DNA from: Streptomyces amritsarensis
GTDB taxonomy: Bacteria; Actinomycetota; Actinomycetes; Streptomycetales; Streptomycetaceae
DNA: 44,770 bases
Direction of reading: 5' to 3'
NCBI RefSeq assembly: GCF_001953875.1
Contig: NZ_MQUR01000069.1
Location: 1 to 44,770 of the forward strand
The notes below the pieces were generated by a model that did no database searches, had not been told where the DNA came from, and saw only the letters and a program-made list of their open reading frames with translations. This document shows positions 31,303-39,459 of this stretch, in pieces; position 1 is the first letter of the stretch, and the number at the start of each line of letters is the position of its first letter. Position numbers and translations under genes: made by a program.

Positions 31303-32592
31303 TCAAAAGCGCGCGTGCGCGGTGATGTCCGCCTCGAACTCGCCCGTCATCGCCGGGGTCACCGTCGGCCGGCACTGGTGGACGGCCTCCAGGTAGTCCT
31401 GCGTGGTCGCGCCGAGCTGCGCGGCCGCCGCGCCGCGTGCGCCCACCGCCTCCAGGTCCCGTTCGAAGGACACCTGTGCCGCGATCCGCGCCGCGTGCTC
31501 GATGTCGGCCGGGGTGAACAGCTCGGTCGCCGCGACCAGGGCGCTCACGTCGACATCGGCGCGGCCCGCCGTGTAGCGGGCCCAGATCGCGGCGCGGGCC
31601 CCGGCGTCGGGGGTGCCGATCGGGATGAGGTAGTCGAAGCGGCCGGGCCGCAGGAAGGCCGGGTCGAGGGAGCGGATGGAGTTGGTGGCGCAGACGAGTA
31701 GCCTCTCGTCGCCCTCCCGGAAGCCGGGTATCAGCTTCAGCAGCTCGTTCGTGACGCCGTGGATGCCGCCGGGCTGGGCGGGCTCGGTGCGCACCGGGGC
31801 GATCTCCTCCACCTCGTCGATGAAGACGAGGACGCGCTCCAGTTCCGCGATCCGGGCGAAGGCGTCGCGCAGCGCCGCGGCCAGGTTGCCCTCGTCGGCG
31901 AGGCGCGAGGGCAGCAGTTCCACGAAGGGCCAGCCGAGCCGGGAGGCGATGGCCCGGGCGAAGGTGGTCTTCCCGGTGCCGGGCGGGCCGAAGAGGGTGA
32001 TGGCGCGCGGCGGTCGCACTCCGTGCGCGGCGGCCCGCTCGGGCTCGGCGAGCGGCAGCACCACACGCCGCTCGATGAGGTCCTTCTCCTTCTCCATGCC
32101 GGCGACCTTCGACCACAGGCCGTTCGGCAGGAAGCGGCCGCCGAGGTCGTCGAGGAGGCCGGCGGCCGGTCCGTGGAGCGGCTCGGTCTTCTCGAAGTAG
32201 GCGACGGCGGGCTGCCGGGTGTAGCCGGCGTTGAGGAGGCCCTCGCCGAGCAGGTCCTCCTCGGGCAGGACGTAGGCGATGCGGCCGACACGGGCGGCGA
32301 TGAGCCGTCGTTCCAGCTCGACGAGGAGGGCGCTGGCCAGGCCCCGGCCGCGCCAGCCGGCGGCGATCGCGATGCGCATGACCCAGGCGCGTTCCCCGGT
32401 GACGCAGGCGAGGGCCGCGCCGATCGGGACGCCCTGGTGGACGGCGACGACGCAGGGCTGCCGGCCGGTCAGTGCACTGATGCACTCGGCGAGCGAGAAG
32501 ACGGACTCCTGGCCGAGTTCGGCCGTGGTGTCGATCAGGTGGACCACCGCTGCGAGATCGCTCTCGCGGTAGTCGTGGATGAGCCAGTTCAC
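31303..32592 (-). CDS. GNAT acetyltransferase-AAA+ ATPase fusion
   Basis: 429 residues from GTG 32592 (GAGGGG lies eight bases upstream). Residues ~1-145 are a GNAT domain: IHDYRESDLAAVVHLI, the acetyl-CoA loop AAGWRGRGLASALL, and YVLPEEDLLGEGLLNAGY near its end. After a short linker (GRFLPNGLWSKVAGMEKEK) comes an AAA+ domain like FtsH/Cdc48: Walker A GPPGTGKTT (~199-207), Walker B VLVFIDEVEEI, sensor 1 VCATNSIRSLD, then FLRPGRFDYLIPI and the C-terminal helical lid. Both halves keep their key residues, so acetylation may be tied to ATP-driven remodelling of the target. No protease domain is present. Substrate unknown. Confidence 0.9.
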   Translation of the reverse strand: MNWLIHDYRESDLAAVVHLIDTTAELGQESVFSLAECISALTGRQPCVVAVHQGVPIGAALACVTGERAWVMRIAIAAGWRGRGLASALLVELERRLIAARVGRIAYVLPEEDLLGEGLLNAGYTRQPAVAYFEKTEPLHGPAAGLLDDLGGRFLPNGLWSKVAGMEKEKDLIERRVVLPLAEPERAAAHGVRPPRAITLFGPPGTGKTTFARAIASRLGWPFVELLPSRLADEGNLAAALRDAFARIAELERVLVFIDEVEEIAPVRTEPAQPGGIHGVTNELLKLIPGFREGDERLLVCATNSIRSLDPAFLRPGRFDYLIPIGTPDAGARAAIWARYTAGRADVDVSALVAATELFTPADIEHAARIAAQVSFERDLEAVGARGAAAAQLGATTQDYLEAVHQCRPTVTPAMTGEFEADITAHARF

Positions 32593-32703
32593 CGGGTACC
32601 GCCCCTCGTTCGTACTCCTTGCGGCGAGGCTAGGGGCGGGTGGGCCCGGCGATCTCGCTCCGCGGTGCACAACAGGCGGTCGGGAAACCCTCCGTGGCGT
32701 CCA

Positions 32704-32709
32704 TAGACT
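32704..32709 (+). promoter_or_regulatory. -10 box for the glycosyltransferase gene
   Basis: TAGACT, 43 bases before the ATG at 32753; a GAGGAA lies between. No clear -35 was recognised. Confidence 0.35.
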
Positions 32710-32752
32710 GTGGTTTCCGCCCGAACGCCAGACCGAGGAACCCAGCACCTTC

Positions 32753-34207
32753 ATGCGTTGCCACATACCCGCGGCCCGACGCGGGCCCCTCCTCTGTCTC
32801 GTGCCGTTCCTGTGGACCCTGGCGCTCGGCCTGTGGGGGCTCTCGCGGCAGGACAGCGTGTGGCGCGACGAGGCGGCGACCTGGCAGGTGGCCGGGCGGC
32901 CGGCGGGCGAGATCTGGCGGATGCTCGGGAACGTCGACGCCGTCCACGGGCTCTACTACCTGCTGATGCACGGCCTCTTCGAGGTGTTCGGGACGAGTAC
33001 GACGACCCTGCGGATGCCCTCCGTGCTGGCGGTCGCGTGCGCCGCGGTGTGCGTGGCCCTGATCGGGCGGCGTGTGGCGGGCTTCTGGGCGGGCCTCGGG
33101 GGCGCCCTGGCGCTCGGCCTGCTGCCGGCCGTGCAGTTCTACCTCCAGGAGGGCAGGCCCTACGCGCTGGTCGCGGCCGGGGCCGGGCTGTCGGCCCTGC
33201 TGCTGGTGTCGCTCCTCCAGGACCGGTCCGGGCGGCGGACGTGGCCGCGCTGGACGGCGTACGGGGCGGTCGTGCTGGTGTGCGCGCTCCTGAACTGGCT
33301 CTCGCTGCTGGCCTTGCCCGCGCACGCGGCGACCCTGTGGTGGGTGCGGGCGGGGCGCGGGGTGTGGCTGCGCTGGGCGGCGTACGGATCCGGGGCGGTG
33401 GCGGGGGCGCTGCCGCTGATCCTGTTCAGCCGGGGCCAGTCCGACCAGGTGTCCTGGATACCGCCGTTGACCTGGCACATGCTGATCGGCCCGGGGATCC
33501 TGCTGGCGATCGGCGCGCTGGGGGCGTGGGCGGACCGGCCGGACCGGTCCCGGGTCTCGGCGGCGGCGGTGGGGCTGCCGCTGCTGGCGGTGCCCCAGCT
33601 CGGGCTGATCGCCCTGTCGCTGGTCCAGCCGCTGTTCCTGGACCGGTACGTGCTGTTCGCCATGGTGGGTCTGGCGCTGCTGATCGGCGCGGCCCTGGGG
33701 GCTGCCGTACGGGCCTGCGCACCCCGGTTCCCGAAGGCGTCGGCCCTGCTGGTGCCGGGGGCGGTCGGTGTCTCGGTGCTGGCCCTGCTGCCGGTGGAGC
33801 TGGGCAGGCGGGCCCCGGCCAGCCGGGTCGACGACGTGCTGGCGGTGGCCGGCGAGGTGGCCCGGCTCAAGCGGGACGGGGACGCGGTGCTGTTCGTGCC
33901 GGCCGCGCGGCGGGACACGGCGCTGGTCTCCCCCGGCGCCTTCACGGGCCTGACGGACCTGGCGCTGGCCGAGAGCCCGGTGGCCTCGGCGACCCTCAAG
34001 GGCGAGGAGGCGCAGCCGGCCCGTATCCGGGAGGCGCTGCTGGAGCAGCGGCGGGTGCTGCTGGTGACGGACTCGGCGAAGGTCGCGAAGGCTCCTTCCG
34101 CGGAGCGGGACAAGGCGAAGGCGGAGGTGCTGCGGGAGCGGTTCACGGTGGTGGAGGACCGGCAGGTGCGGGGGCGCCGGGTGACGGTGTACGAGCGCCG
34201 GGGGTGA
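32753..34207 (+). CDS. GT39/ArnT-like polyprenyl-phosphate glycosyltransferase
   Basis: 484 residues with about ten to eleven membrane helices. WRDEAATW after the first helix holds the Asp-Glu pair typical of GT-C glycosyltransferases, and a following stretch has DAVHGLYYLLMHGLFEVFG, with the His/Tyr pattern of GT39/GT83. The C-terminal ~120 residues are a soluble outer domain (for example RVDDVLAVAGEVARLKRDGD). Such enzymes move mannose or another sugar from a polyprenyl-phosphate donor onto a protein or glycan outside the cell. The acceptor is unknown. The ATG at 32753 fits the first helix; GAGGAA is rather far (about 12 bases). Confidence 0.85.
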   Translation: MRCHIPAARRGPLLCLVPFLWTLALGLWGLSRQDSVWRDEAATWQVAGRPAGEIWRMLGNVDAVHGLYYLLMHGLFEVFGTSTTTLRMPSVLAVACAAVCVALIGRRVAGFWAGLGGALALGLLPAVQFYLQEGRPYALVAAGAGLSALLLVSLLQDRSGRRTWPRWTAYGAVVLVCALLNWLSLLALPAHAATLWWVRAGRGVWLRWAAYGSGAVAGALPLILFSRGQSDQVSWIPPLTWHMLIGPGILLAIGALGAWADRPDRSRVSAAAVGLPLLAVPQLGLIALSLVQPLFLDRYVLFAMVGLALLIGAALGAAVRACAPRFPKASALLVPGAVGVSVLALLPVELGRRAPASRVDDVLAVAGEVARLKRDGDAVLFVPAARRDTALVSPGAFTGLTDLALAESPVASATLKGEEAQPARIREALLEQRRVLLVTDSAKVAKAPSAERDKAKAEVLRERFTVVEDRQVRGRRVTVYERRG

Positions 34208-34288
34208 CCCCCTGCGGCCTCGCGCCGCCCGGGCGTGTCGTCCGGCACTGTGCCGTTCGGGACGGTCTCGTCCGGGCATGGCCGGGGT

Positions 34289-34330
34289 TTCACACCGGGT
34301 TCACGGGATTCACAGCGGATTCATACGGAA
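34289..34330 (+). promoter_or_regulatory. Candidate PHO box (PhoP direct repeats)
   Basis: Four TTCAC/TTCAT repeats start at 34289, 34300, 34309 and 34320 (steps of 11, 9 and 11), each followed by a GC-rich tail such as ACCGGG or AGCGGA. Streptomyces PhoP binds 11-nt direct repeats of the GTTCACC type near phosphate-controlled promoters. A weak -10 (TAGGTT around 34346) follows, before the secreted peptidase gene. Confidence 0.45.
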
Positions 34331-34372
34331 CTCCGCCCTCCGGTCATAGGTTCGGCGGGCAGGGTGGCAGGC

Positions 34373-35149
34373 ATGATCCACGACGTGCTCCCCCGAACGG
34401 CCCGGCGCTCCCGTGCGCGGCGGGCATCACGGATCCTCCTCGCGCTGACCGCGACGGCCGCGCTGCTCGGCGTGGACGCACCCGACACCGTGGCCGGACC
34501 GCCGCTGGGGGTCACCGCGTGGGCCCCGCCCGGCGCCGCCGCCGACCGGGTCGGCGCGCTGTTCGCGCAGGGGCTGGACGGCGGGCACTTCTGCACCGCG
34601 GCCGTGGTGCGCAGCGACGACCGCGACGTGATCGCGACCGCCGCGCACTGCCTGGAGAGCCCGGACACGACCGTCTTCGCGCCGGGATACCGGGACGGGA
34701 GGGCTCCGTACGGGCTGTGGCGGCTGACCGGCGTGTACGTGGCCCCGGAGTGGACCGAGGGGCAGGACCCGGACGCCGACATCGCCTTCGCGACGGTGGC
34801 CCCGGTGGACGGCGGGCGGACCGGCCGCGTCGAGGACCTCGTGGGCGGCTTCCCGGTCGCGGCCGAGCAGCCCGCCGGGGCCAGGGTGACGGTCATCGGC
34901 TATCCGCGGACGCTGGAGGCCCCGCTGCGCTGCGCCAACAGCACCGGCCTGCTCTCGCCGACCCAGCGCCGGATCGGCTGCCCCGACCTCAGCGGCGGCA
35001 CCAGCGGCAGCCCCTGGCTGGTGGACGGCGCCCTGGCCGGCGTGCTCGGCGGCCACGAGGGCGGGGGGACCGTGCCGGAGATCTCCTACAGCGCGGTGAT
35101 GGGCGACCGGGCGGTGGAGCTGTACCGGCGGGCCGCGGTCGACGGCTGA
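34373..35149 (+). CDS. Secreted trypsin-like serine peptidase
   Basis: 258 residues. A basic N-terminus (RRSRARRASR) and hydrophobic core (ILLALTATAALLG) make a secretion signal. The chymotrypsin-fold triad is visible: His in IATAAHCLE, Asp in DADIAFATV, Ser in GGTSGSPWL. The active-site motif is GTSGSP rather than GDSGGP, as in V8-like and several actinobacterial peptidases. Cysteine pairs (FCTAAV with AAHC; LRCANS with IGCPD) fit two disulfides. The possible PHO box upstream suggests expression on phosphate shortage. ATG 34373 is chosen because it directly precedes the signal; an in-frame start at 34235 lies upstream of the putative promoter. Confidence 0.88.
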   Translation: MIHDVLPRTARRSRARRASRILLALTATAALLGVDAPDTVAGPPLGVTAWAPPGAAADRVGALFAQGLDGGHFCTAAVVRSDDRDVIATAAHCLESPDTTVFAPGYRDGRAPYGLWRLTGVYVAPEWTEGQDPDADIAFATVAPVDGGRTGRVEDLVGGFPVAAEQPAGARVTVIGYPRTLEAPLRCANSTGLLSPTQRRIGCPDLSGGTSGSPWLVDGALAGVLGGHEGGGTVPEISYSAVMGDRAVELYRRAAVDG

Positions 35150-35192
35150 GGCAGGTTTCGACCGGACCTGCGTGCCGGCCGTACCCGCCGTG

Positions 35193-35255
35193 CTGCCGTA
35201 CCTGCCGTTGCTGCCGTTGCTGCCGTGCCTGCCGTTGCTGCCGTGCCTGCCGTGC
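35193..35255. repeat. 9-bp tandem repeat between convergent genes
   Basis: Seven adjoining CTGCCGTNN units (TAC, TTG, TTG, TGC, TTG, TGC, TGC), ending three bases before the acyltransferase stop codon. Confidence 0.85.
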
Positions 35256-35257
35256 TT

Positions 35258-36466
35258 TCAGGAGCGGCCGGCCGGGACGCGTTCCGCCTCCCGGGCGGAG
35301 GGCTGGGCGGGGATCCGGCCCAGCGGGGCCCGGCGCGGGGTCCCGCAGCGAATGTCCTGCACCCCGCGCCGCAGGCCGTCACACAGCAGTCGGCCCAGCG
35401 GGCGTTCGACGAGCCGGTGGACCAGCCAGGCGAGGACCACCATGAGGGCGGTCACGCCGATCACCAGCGGCACGGGCGCGATGTCGCGGCGGAAGTGGTG
35501 GATGAGGGTCAGCCCGGCCATCATGTGGATCAGGTAGAGCGGGTAGGTGAGGGCTCCGGCGTGCCGGAGCCAGGGCCACCGGACGCGGTCGAGGGCGCCG
35601 AGGGCGACGGCCGCCATGACGGCGAATCCGAGCACGATGACGGCGTGGGCCGGCCAGGCGGGCGTCTGCTCGGTGGCCTTGCGGCCGAGGCTGGAGATCA
35701 TGCGGGCGTGCACGTGGTGCTGCGCCAGGAGGAACTGCACGCCGACCACCGCCCACAGGACGGCGTTCGGCCGGAAGCGGCGCATCAGGTGGAAGGCGAT
35801 GCCGGCGATGAAGTAGGGGGACGCGGACGGCACCGCGAAGAAGGACAGCAGGCCGTTGTCGGCGCTCGGGGCCACGACGCCGGCCAGGGTCCAGACACCG
35901 CAGAAGAGCACGCAGTTGCGGTAGGTCACGCCGCTCATGACGACGGCGGCGAACAGCACGTAGAACTTGAGCTCGACGAACAGCGTCCAGTACGCGTCGT
36001 CCAGGTGGGGGACGCCGATCCCGCCCTGGAGCATCGAGAGGTTCACCACGACGTCGCTGAACGACTCGACCCTGCGCACCTCGGGCCACGTGAACAGCAC
36101 GAGTGAGGTGAAGGCCACGGCCGCCCAGTAGGCGGGGAAGAGCCGGGAGACCCGGGAGACCGCGAAGTCGCCCACGGTGCGGCCCCAGGCGCTCATGCAG
36201 ATCACGAAGCCGCTGACCAGGAAGAAGATCTCGACGCCGAGCCAGCCGTAGACCGCCAGTGCGTGAGCGGCCGGGAAGACGTCCTCGGCTGGCTTCCCCC
36301 AGGCGCTGTCCAGGGCCGCGTAGTGGTAGAAGAGCACGGAGAGCGCGGCGAGGACCCGGACGGCGTCGAGGGCCGCGAGGCGCGGGCCCGGTGCTCCGGC
36401 GGGCGGTGCCGCGGCGCTCGCGCGCCCGCCCGCCCTCGGTATCCCTGCCGTTCCTCCCGGGCTCAT
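35258..36466 (-). CDS. Acyltransferase-3 family membrane protein
   Basis: 402 residues, about ten helices, of the acyltransferase-3 (OafA/NodX-like) family. Family signs are LAALDAVRVLAALSVLFYHY with its conserved His, EIFFLVSGFVI, the SRVSRLFPAYW segment and FFLVSG-type loops. These enzymes transfer acetyl or other acyl groups to sugars of polysaccharides, lipids or antibiotics. The C-terminal ~35 residues are basic and cytosolic. It could modify a product of the nearby glycosyltransferase, but they are not in one operon. Start is ATG 36466 with a GA-rich sequence upstream. Confidence 0.9.
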   Translation of the reverse strand: MSPGGTAGIPRAGGRASAAAPPAGAPGPRLAALDAVRVLAALSVLFYHYAALDSAWGKPAEDVFPAAHALAVYGWLGVEIFFLVSGFVICMSAWGRTVGDFAVSRVSRLFPAYWAAVAFTSLVLFTWPEVRRVESFSDVVVNLSMLQGGIGVPHLDDAYWTLFVELKFYVLFAAVVMSGVTYRNCVLFCGVWTLAGVVAPSADNGLLSFFAVPSASPYFIAGIAFHLMRRFRPNAVLWAVVGVQFLLAQHHVHARMISSLGRKATEQTPAWPAHAVIVLGFAVMAAVALGALDRVRWPWLRHAGALTYPLYLIHMMAGLTLIHHFRRDIAPVPLVIGVTALMVVLAWLVHRLVERPLGRLLCDGLRRGVQDIRCGTPRRAPLGRIPAQPSAREAERVPAGRS

Positions 36467-36569
36467 CCCTCGATCGCTCCCCGCATACGTGACGGCCCGA
36501 TGAACTCCGTCGGGTCAGCGGAACCATACAGGCCGCCCGCCGGGGGTCCGTCCGGGGCGGCGGTCGTGC

Positions 36570-37070
36570 TCATCGCAGGGCGGCCTGGTCGGCGGTCTCG
36601 GCGGGGACCTCGAACCAGGTGGCTTCGTCGCGCAGGGCCCGGTGGATCCGGTCCAGGGCGAAGGGCTCCAGCGGAGGCAGCGCGTCCACACCGAACCAGG
36701 CCACCTCGAGGGACTCGTGGTCGTTGGCCCGCGCCTCGCCGCCGGTGGCGCGGCAGCGGAAGGTGATGTCCTGGAACTGGCAGACATCGCCGTTGGGGTA
36801 GGTGATGGGTTCGAGCATCTGGACGAGGACCACACGCTCGGGCACGCAGCGTACGGCCGTCTCCTCGTACACCTCGCGCACGGCGGTCTCGGCGGGCTGC
36901 TCACCCGGCTCGGCGATGCCGCCGACCACGGACCAGCGCCCGGTGTCGGAGCGCCGGCCGAGCAGGACCCTGCCCAGGTCGTCGACGACGATGGCCGTGA
37001 CCCCGGGCAGGAGGAGCAGCTGGTGGCCGGCGGACTCACGGATGCGCCGGATGAAATCAGGTGTGGTCAT
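36570..37070 (-). CDS. NUDIX hydrolase
   Basis: 166 residues. The NUDIX box spans GIAEPGEQPAETAVREVYEE plus TAV (G-x5-E-x7-REVYEETAV). The N-terminus (RRIRESAGHQLLLLPGVTAI) and the downstream NGDVCQFQDITFRCRA match the common actinobacterial NUDIX subgroup annotated as ADP-ribose or nucleotide-sugar pyrophosphatase-like. TAGGGT lies six bases before the ATG, so it can be read from its own leaderless transcript. The stop of lnt is only 34 bases upstream, so read-through from lnt is also possible. Confidence 0.9.
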   Translation of the reverse strand: MTTPDFIRRIRESAGHQLLLLPGVTAIVVDDLGRVLLGRRSDTGRWSVVGGIAEPGEQPAETAVREVYEETAVRCVPERVVLVQMLEPITYPNGDVCQFQDITFRCRATGGEARANDHESLEVAWFGVDALPPLEPFALDRIHRALRDEATWFEVPAETADQAALR

Positions 37071-37076
37071 CCCCCG

Positions 37077-37082
37077 ACCCTA
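37077..37082 (-). promoter_or_regulatory. -10 box of the second NUDIX gene (leaderless)
   Basis: Minus-strand TAGGGT, six bases before the ATG at 37070. Confidence 0.45.
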
Positions 37083-37104
37083 CGAGGCGGTGGGCCGGTC
37101 CGTC

Positions 37105-38748
37105 TCAGGCGGCGCGGCGGGCGCGGATGCGGCGGGCGGCGAGTACGCCGAGCCCGCCCGCGGCGAGCAGCACCAGGACGTACTCGGGGAGCGGCCCGAG
37201 CACGGTGGCGGGGGTGCGGCTCGAGCGCAGCGGGATCTCGGCGACGAGCGCGTCCGCGGTGAACATCTTCGTCTCCGAGACGATCCGGCCGTCGGGTCGG
37301 ATGACGGCGCTGACCCCGCTGGTGACGGGGACGAGGACGGTGCGGCTGTGCTCGACGGCGCGGACCCGGTCCATGGCGAGCTGCTGGTAGGTCATCTGTG
37401 TGCGGCCGAAGGTGGCGTTGTTGCTCGGTACGGCGATCACCTGGGCGCCGTCCTGGACGGTGGAGCGGACGGCGTCGTCGAAGGCGGCCTCGAAGCAGGT
37501 GACCATGCCGACGCCGCTGCCGGCCATGTCGAAGACGCCGGGGTCCTTGCCGGGGCCGAAGTCGCGGCGCACCCGGTCCACGTCGGAGCTGAAGAGCCGG
37601 ACGAAGGAGCGCATCGGGATGCGCTCGCCGAAGGGCTGGATCTTGCGCTTGTCGTAGGTCGCGGTGGGGCCCGCGACGGGGTCCCAGAGGATCATCGTGT
37701 TGCGCAGCGGGCCCGTCTCGGGGGCGACGACCGCGCCGATGGCCACGGGCACGCCGATGGCCTTGACGGCCTTGTCGATGACGGCGTGGGCGTCGGGTTC
37801 GGCGTACGGGTCGAGGTCGGAGGAGTTCTCGGGCCAGACGACGAAGTCGGGCGCGGGGACCCGGCCGGCTTTGACGTCCTCGGCGAGCTGGATGGTGCGC
37901 TTGGCGTGGTTGTCGAGGACGGCGCGGCGCTGGGAGTTGAAGTCGAGGCCGAGGCGGGGCACGTTGCCCTGGATGACGGCGGCCACGACGGTGCCGTCCT
38001 CGGCCGCGTCGGAGACCAGGGGGCGGGCGGCGAGGGCGGTGGCGACGGGGGCGGCGACGGTGAGCGCGGTCAGCGCGGCGGTGGTGCGGCCGGGGTGGCG
38101 GCGGGCGACGCGCAGGGCTTCGTAGAGGCCGAATCCGCAGAGGGCGACGCCGAAGGAGAGCAGGGGTGTGCCGCCGAGGGCGGCGAGCGGGGTGAAGACG
38201 CCGTCGGCCTGTCCGAAGGCGAGCTTGCCCCAGGGGAACCCGCCGAACGGCGCCCGGGCGCGCAGTGCCTCTCCCGCGACCCAGACGGCGGCGGCGAACA
38301 GCGGCCAGGCCGGGAGCCGGCTGACGAGGGCGATGCCGAGGCCGGTCAGGCCGATGAAGAGGGCTTCGAGGGAGGCCAGGGCCAGCCAGGGCACGGGGCC
38401 GACCTCCTCACCGGTCCACACCAGGAGCGGCAGCAGGTAGCCGAGGCCTGCGAGGGTGCCGAGCCCGAAGCCCGCGCGCGGACGGCGGCCGTGGAGGCAG
38501 CCGGCGAGCAGGGCGAGGGCGAGCGGGGCCAGCCACCACAGGGGGCGGGGCGGGAAGCTGAGGTAGAGCAGCACGCCGGACAGCGCGGCGAGCCCGCAGC
38601 GGACCAGGCGGGCGCCGCTGCGTCGCGGCGCGGCCGTCGCGGCGGGGCCGACGGGGGGCGTCGCGGAGGGCGTCCTGGGCTCGGCCGGTCCGTCGGCGGG
38701 CCGCGAGGGCTCGTTCGAGGCGGCCTCGCGCGTCACACTGCTGCTCAT
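37105..38748 (-). CDS. lnt: Apolipoprotein N-acyltransferase
   Basis: 547 residues, normal length for actinobacterial Lnt. A Pro/Ala-rich N-terminus of ~45 residues is followed by about six helices with LYLSFPPRPLWWLAPLALAL. Then comes the nitrilase-like periplasmic domain with its Glu-Lys-Cys triad: WPENSS (Glu), YDKRKIQPFGE (Lys) and TCFEAAF (Cys). A last helix (VLVLLAAGGLGVLAAR) closes it. The enzyme adds the third acyl chain to the N-terminal Cys of lipoproteins such as ModA. Streptomyces often has two lnt genes; the other would be outside the window. TACACT lies seven bases before the ATG. Confidence 0.95.
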   Translation of the reverse strand: MSSSVTREAASNEPSRPADGPAEPRTPSATPPVGPAATAAPRRSGARLVRCGLAALSGVLLYLSFPPRPLWWLAPLALALLAGCLHGRRPRAGFGLGTLAGLGYLLPLLVWTGEEVGPVPWLALASLEALFIGLTGLGIALVSRLPAWPLFAAAVWVAGEALRARAPFGGFPWGKLAFGQADGVFTPLAALGGTPLLSFGVALCGFGLYEALRVARRHPGRTTAALTALTVAAPVATALAARPLVSDAAEDGTVVAAVIQGNVPRLGLDFNSQRRAVLDNHAKRTIQLAEDVKAGRVPAPDFVVWPENSSDLDPYAEPDAHAVIDKAVKAIGVPVAIGAVVAPETGPLRNTMILWDPVAGPTATYDKRKIQPFGERIPMRSFVRLFSSDVDRVRRDFGPGKDPGVFDMAGSGVGMVTCFEAAFDDAVRSTVQDGAQVIAVPSNNATFGRTQMTYQQLAMDRVRAVEHSRTVLVPVTSGVSAVIRPDGRIVSETKMFTADALVAEIPLRSSRTPATVLGPLPEYVLVLLAAGGLGVLAARRIRARRAA

Positions 38749-38755
38749 CTGGCGG

Positions 38756-38761
38756 AGTGTA
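38756..38761 (-). promoter_or_regulatory. -10 box of lnt (leaderless)
   Basis: Minus-strand TACACT, seven bases before the ATG at 38748. Confidence 0.45.
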
Positions 38762-38809
38762 CGTCCCCGTGCCGTCGGATCCGGTAAGCGCCTCGGTTCG
38801 CCGGCGGTC

Positions 38810-39325
38810 TCATCCGGCGTGGGTGTGCAGGTGGGCGCGGATGACGCGGACGGCGTTCTCGGCGTCGTCGACGGTCACCGTGAAGAGCTGGCCGTCGACC
38901 AGCCTCAGCTCGATGCCCTCGCCGCCCCGGACGATCACCGCTGTGCCCTTCTCGGGGCGCCAGCGGCAGCCCCAGCCGCCCCAGTTCTGCGGGGTGATTC
39001 GGGGCAGGAACTCGGCCGCGGCCACGTCCGCGAGCTCGATCCTGCGGCGCGGGAGCCCGATGTGGCCGCAGCGCACCACCAGGGCCTGGGCGTCGACGGT
39101 GACGGCGACGTGCACGAAGGCGACCGTGCCGTAGACCATGAGCAGCCCGGCGGCGAGGCAGCCGGTCACCGCCATGAGGAGCGGGACGAAGCCGGAGGTC
39201 CACGCGTTGTCGACGGCCAGCTCGATGCCGAGCGCCACGCAGGCCGCACCGGCCGCCGCGAGCAGCCACTGGAAGGGGTTGGTGGCCCGGCCCGTCCAGA
39301 GCGGACCAGGGGGGTGACCCGTCAT
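38810..39325 (-). CDS. PH-like membrane protein of unknown function
   Basis: 171 residues. Two membrane helices (FQWLLAAAGAACVALGIEL and FVPLLMAVTGCLAAGLLMVY) are followed by a soluble domain starting VAVTVDAQALVVRCGHIG, with IELADVAAAEFL and WGGWGCRWRPEKGTAVIVRG. The order resembles small actinobacterial membrane proteins with a bacterial PH-like domain. It precedes lnt by about 60 bases on the same strand. ATG 39325 has TACGCT seven bases upstream; longer frames upstream would run through a tandem repeat and are rejected. Confidence 0.7.
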   Translation of the reverse strand: MTGHPPGPLWTGRATNPFQWLLAAAGAACVALGIELAVDNAWTSGFVPLLMAVTGCLAAGLLMVYGTVAFVHVAVTVDAQALVVRCGHIGLPRRRIELADVAAAEFLPRITPQNWGGWGCRWRPEKGTAVIVRGGEGIELRLVDGQLFTVTVDDAENAVRVIRAHLHTHAG

Positions 39326-39332
39326 ACCCAGC

Positions 39333-39338
39333 AGCGTA
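39333..39338 (-). promoter_or_regulatory. -10 box of the PH-like gene (leaderless)
   Basis: Minus-strand TACGCT, seven bases before the ATG at 39325. Confidence 0.45.
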
Positions 39339-39399
39339 CCCACGTTCCGCAAGGACACCAGCGCCGCCCGCCCGAACGCCCGAACGCCCGGCCGGGCGC

Positions 39400-39459
39400 C
39401 TCCGACCTCACAGGCTCCGGCCTCACAGGCTCCGACCTCACAGGCTCCGACCTCACAGG
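39400..39459. repeat. 15-bp tandem repeat at the end of the DHFR-like gene
   Basis: Four units of CTCCGACCTCACAGG (39400, 39415, 39430, 39445; the second has G for A). The stop codon of the minus-strand DHFR-like gene (39453-39455) falls inside the last unit. Confidence 0.9.

Noticed and set aside
35151..35170. Small stem GCAGGT/ACCTGC after the peptidase gene as a terminator
   Set aside because: Only six base pairs; not distinguishable from chance at this GC content.
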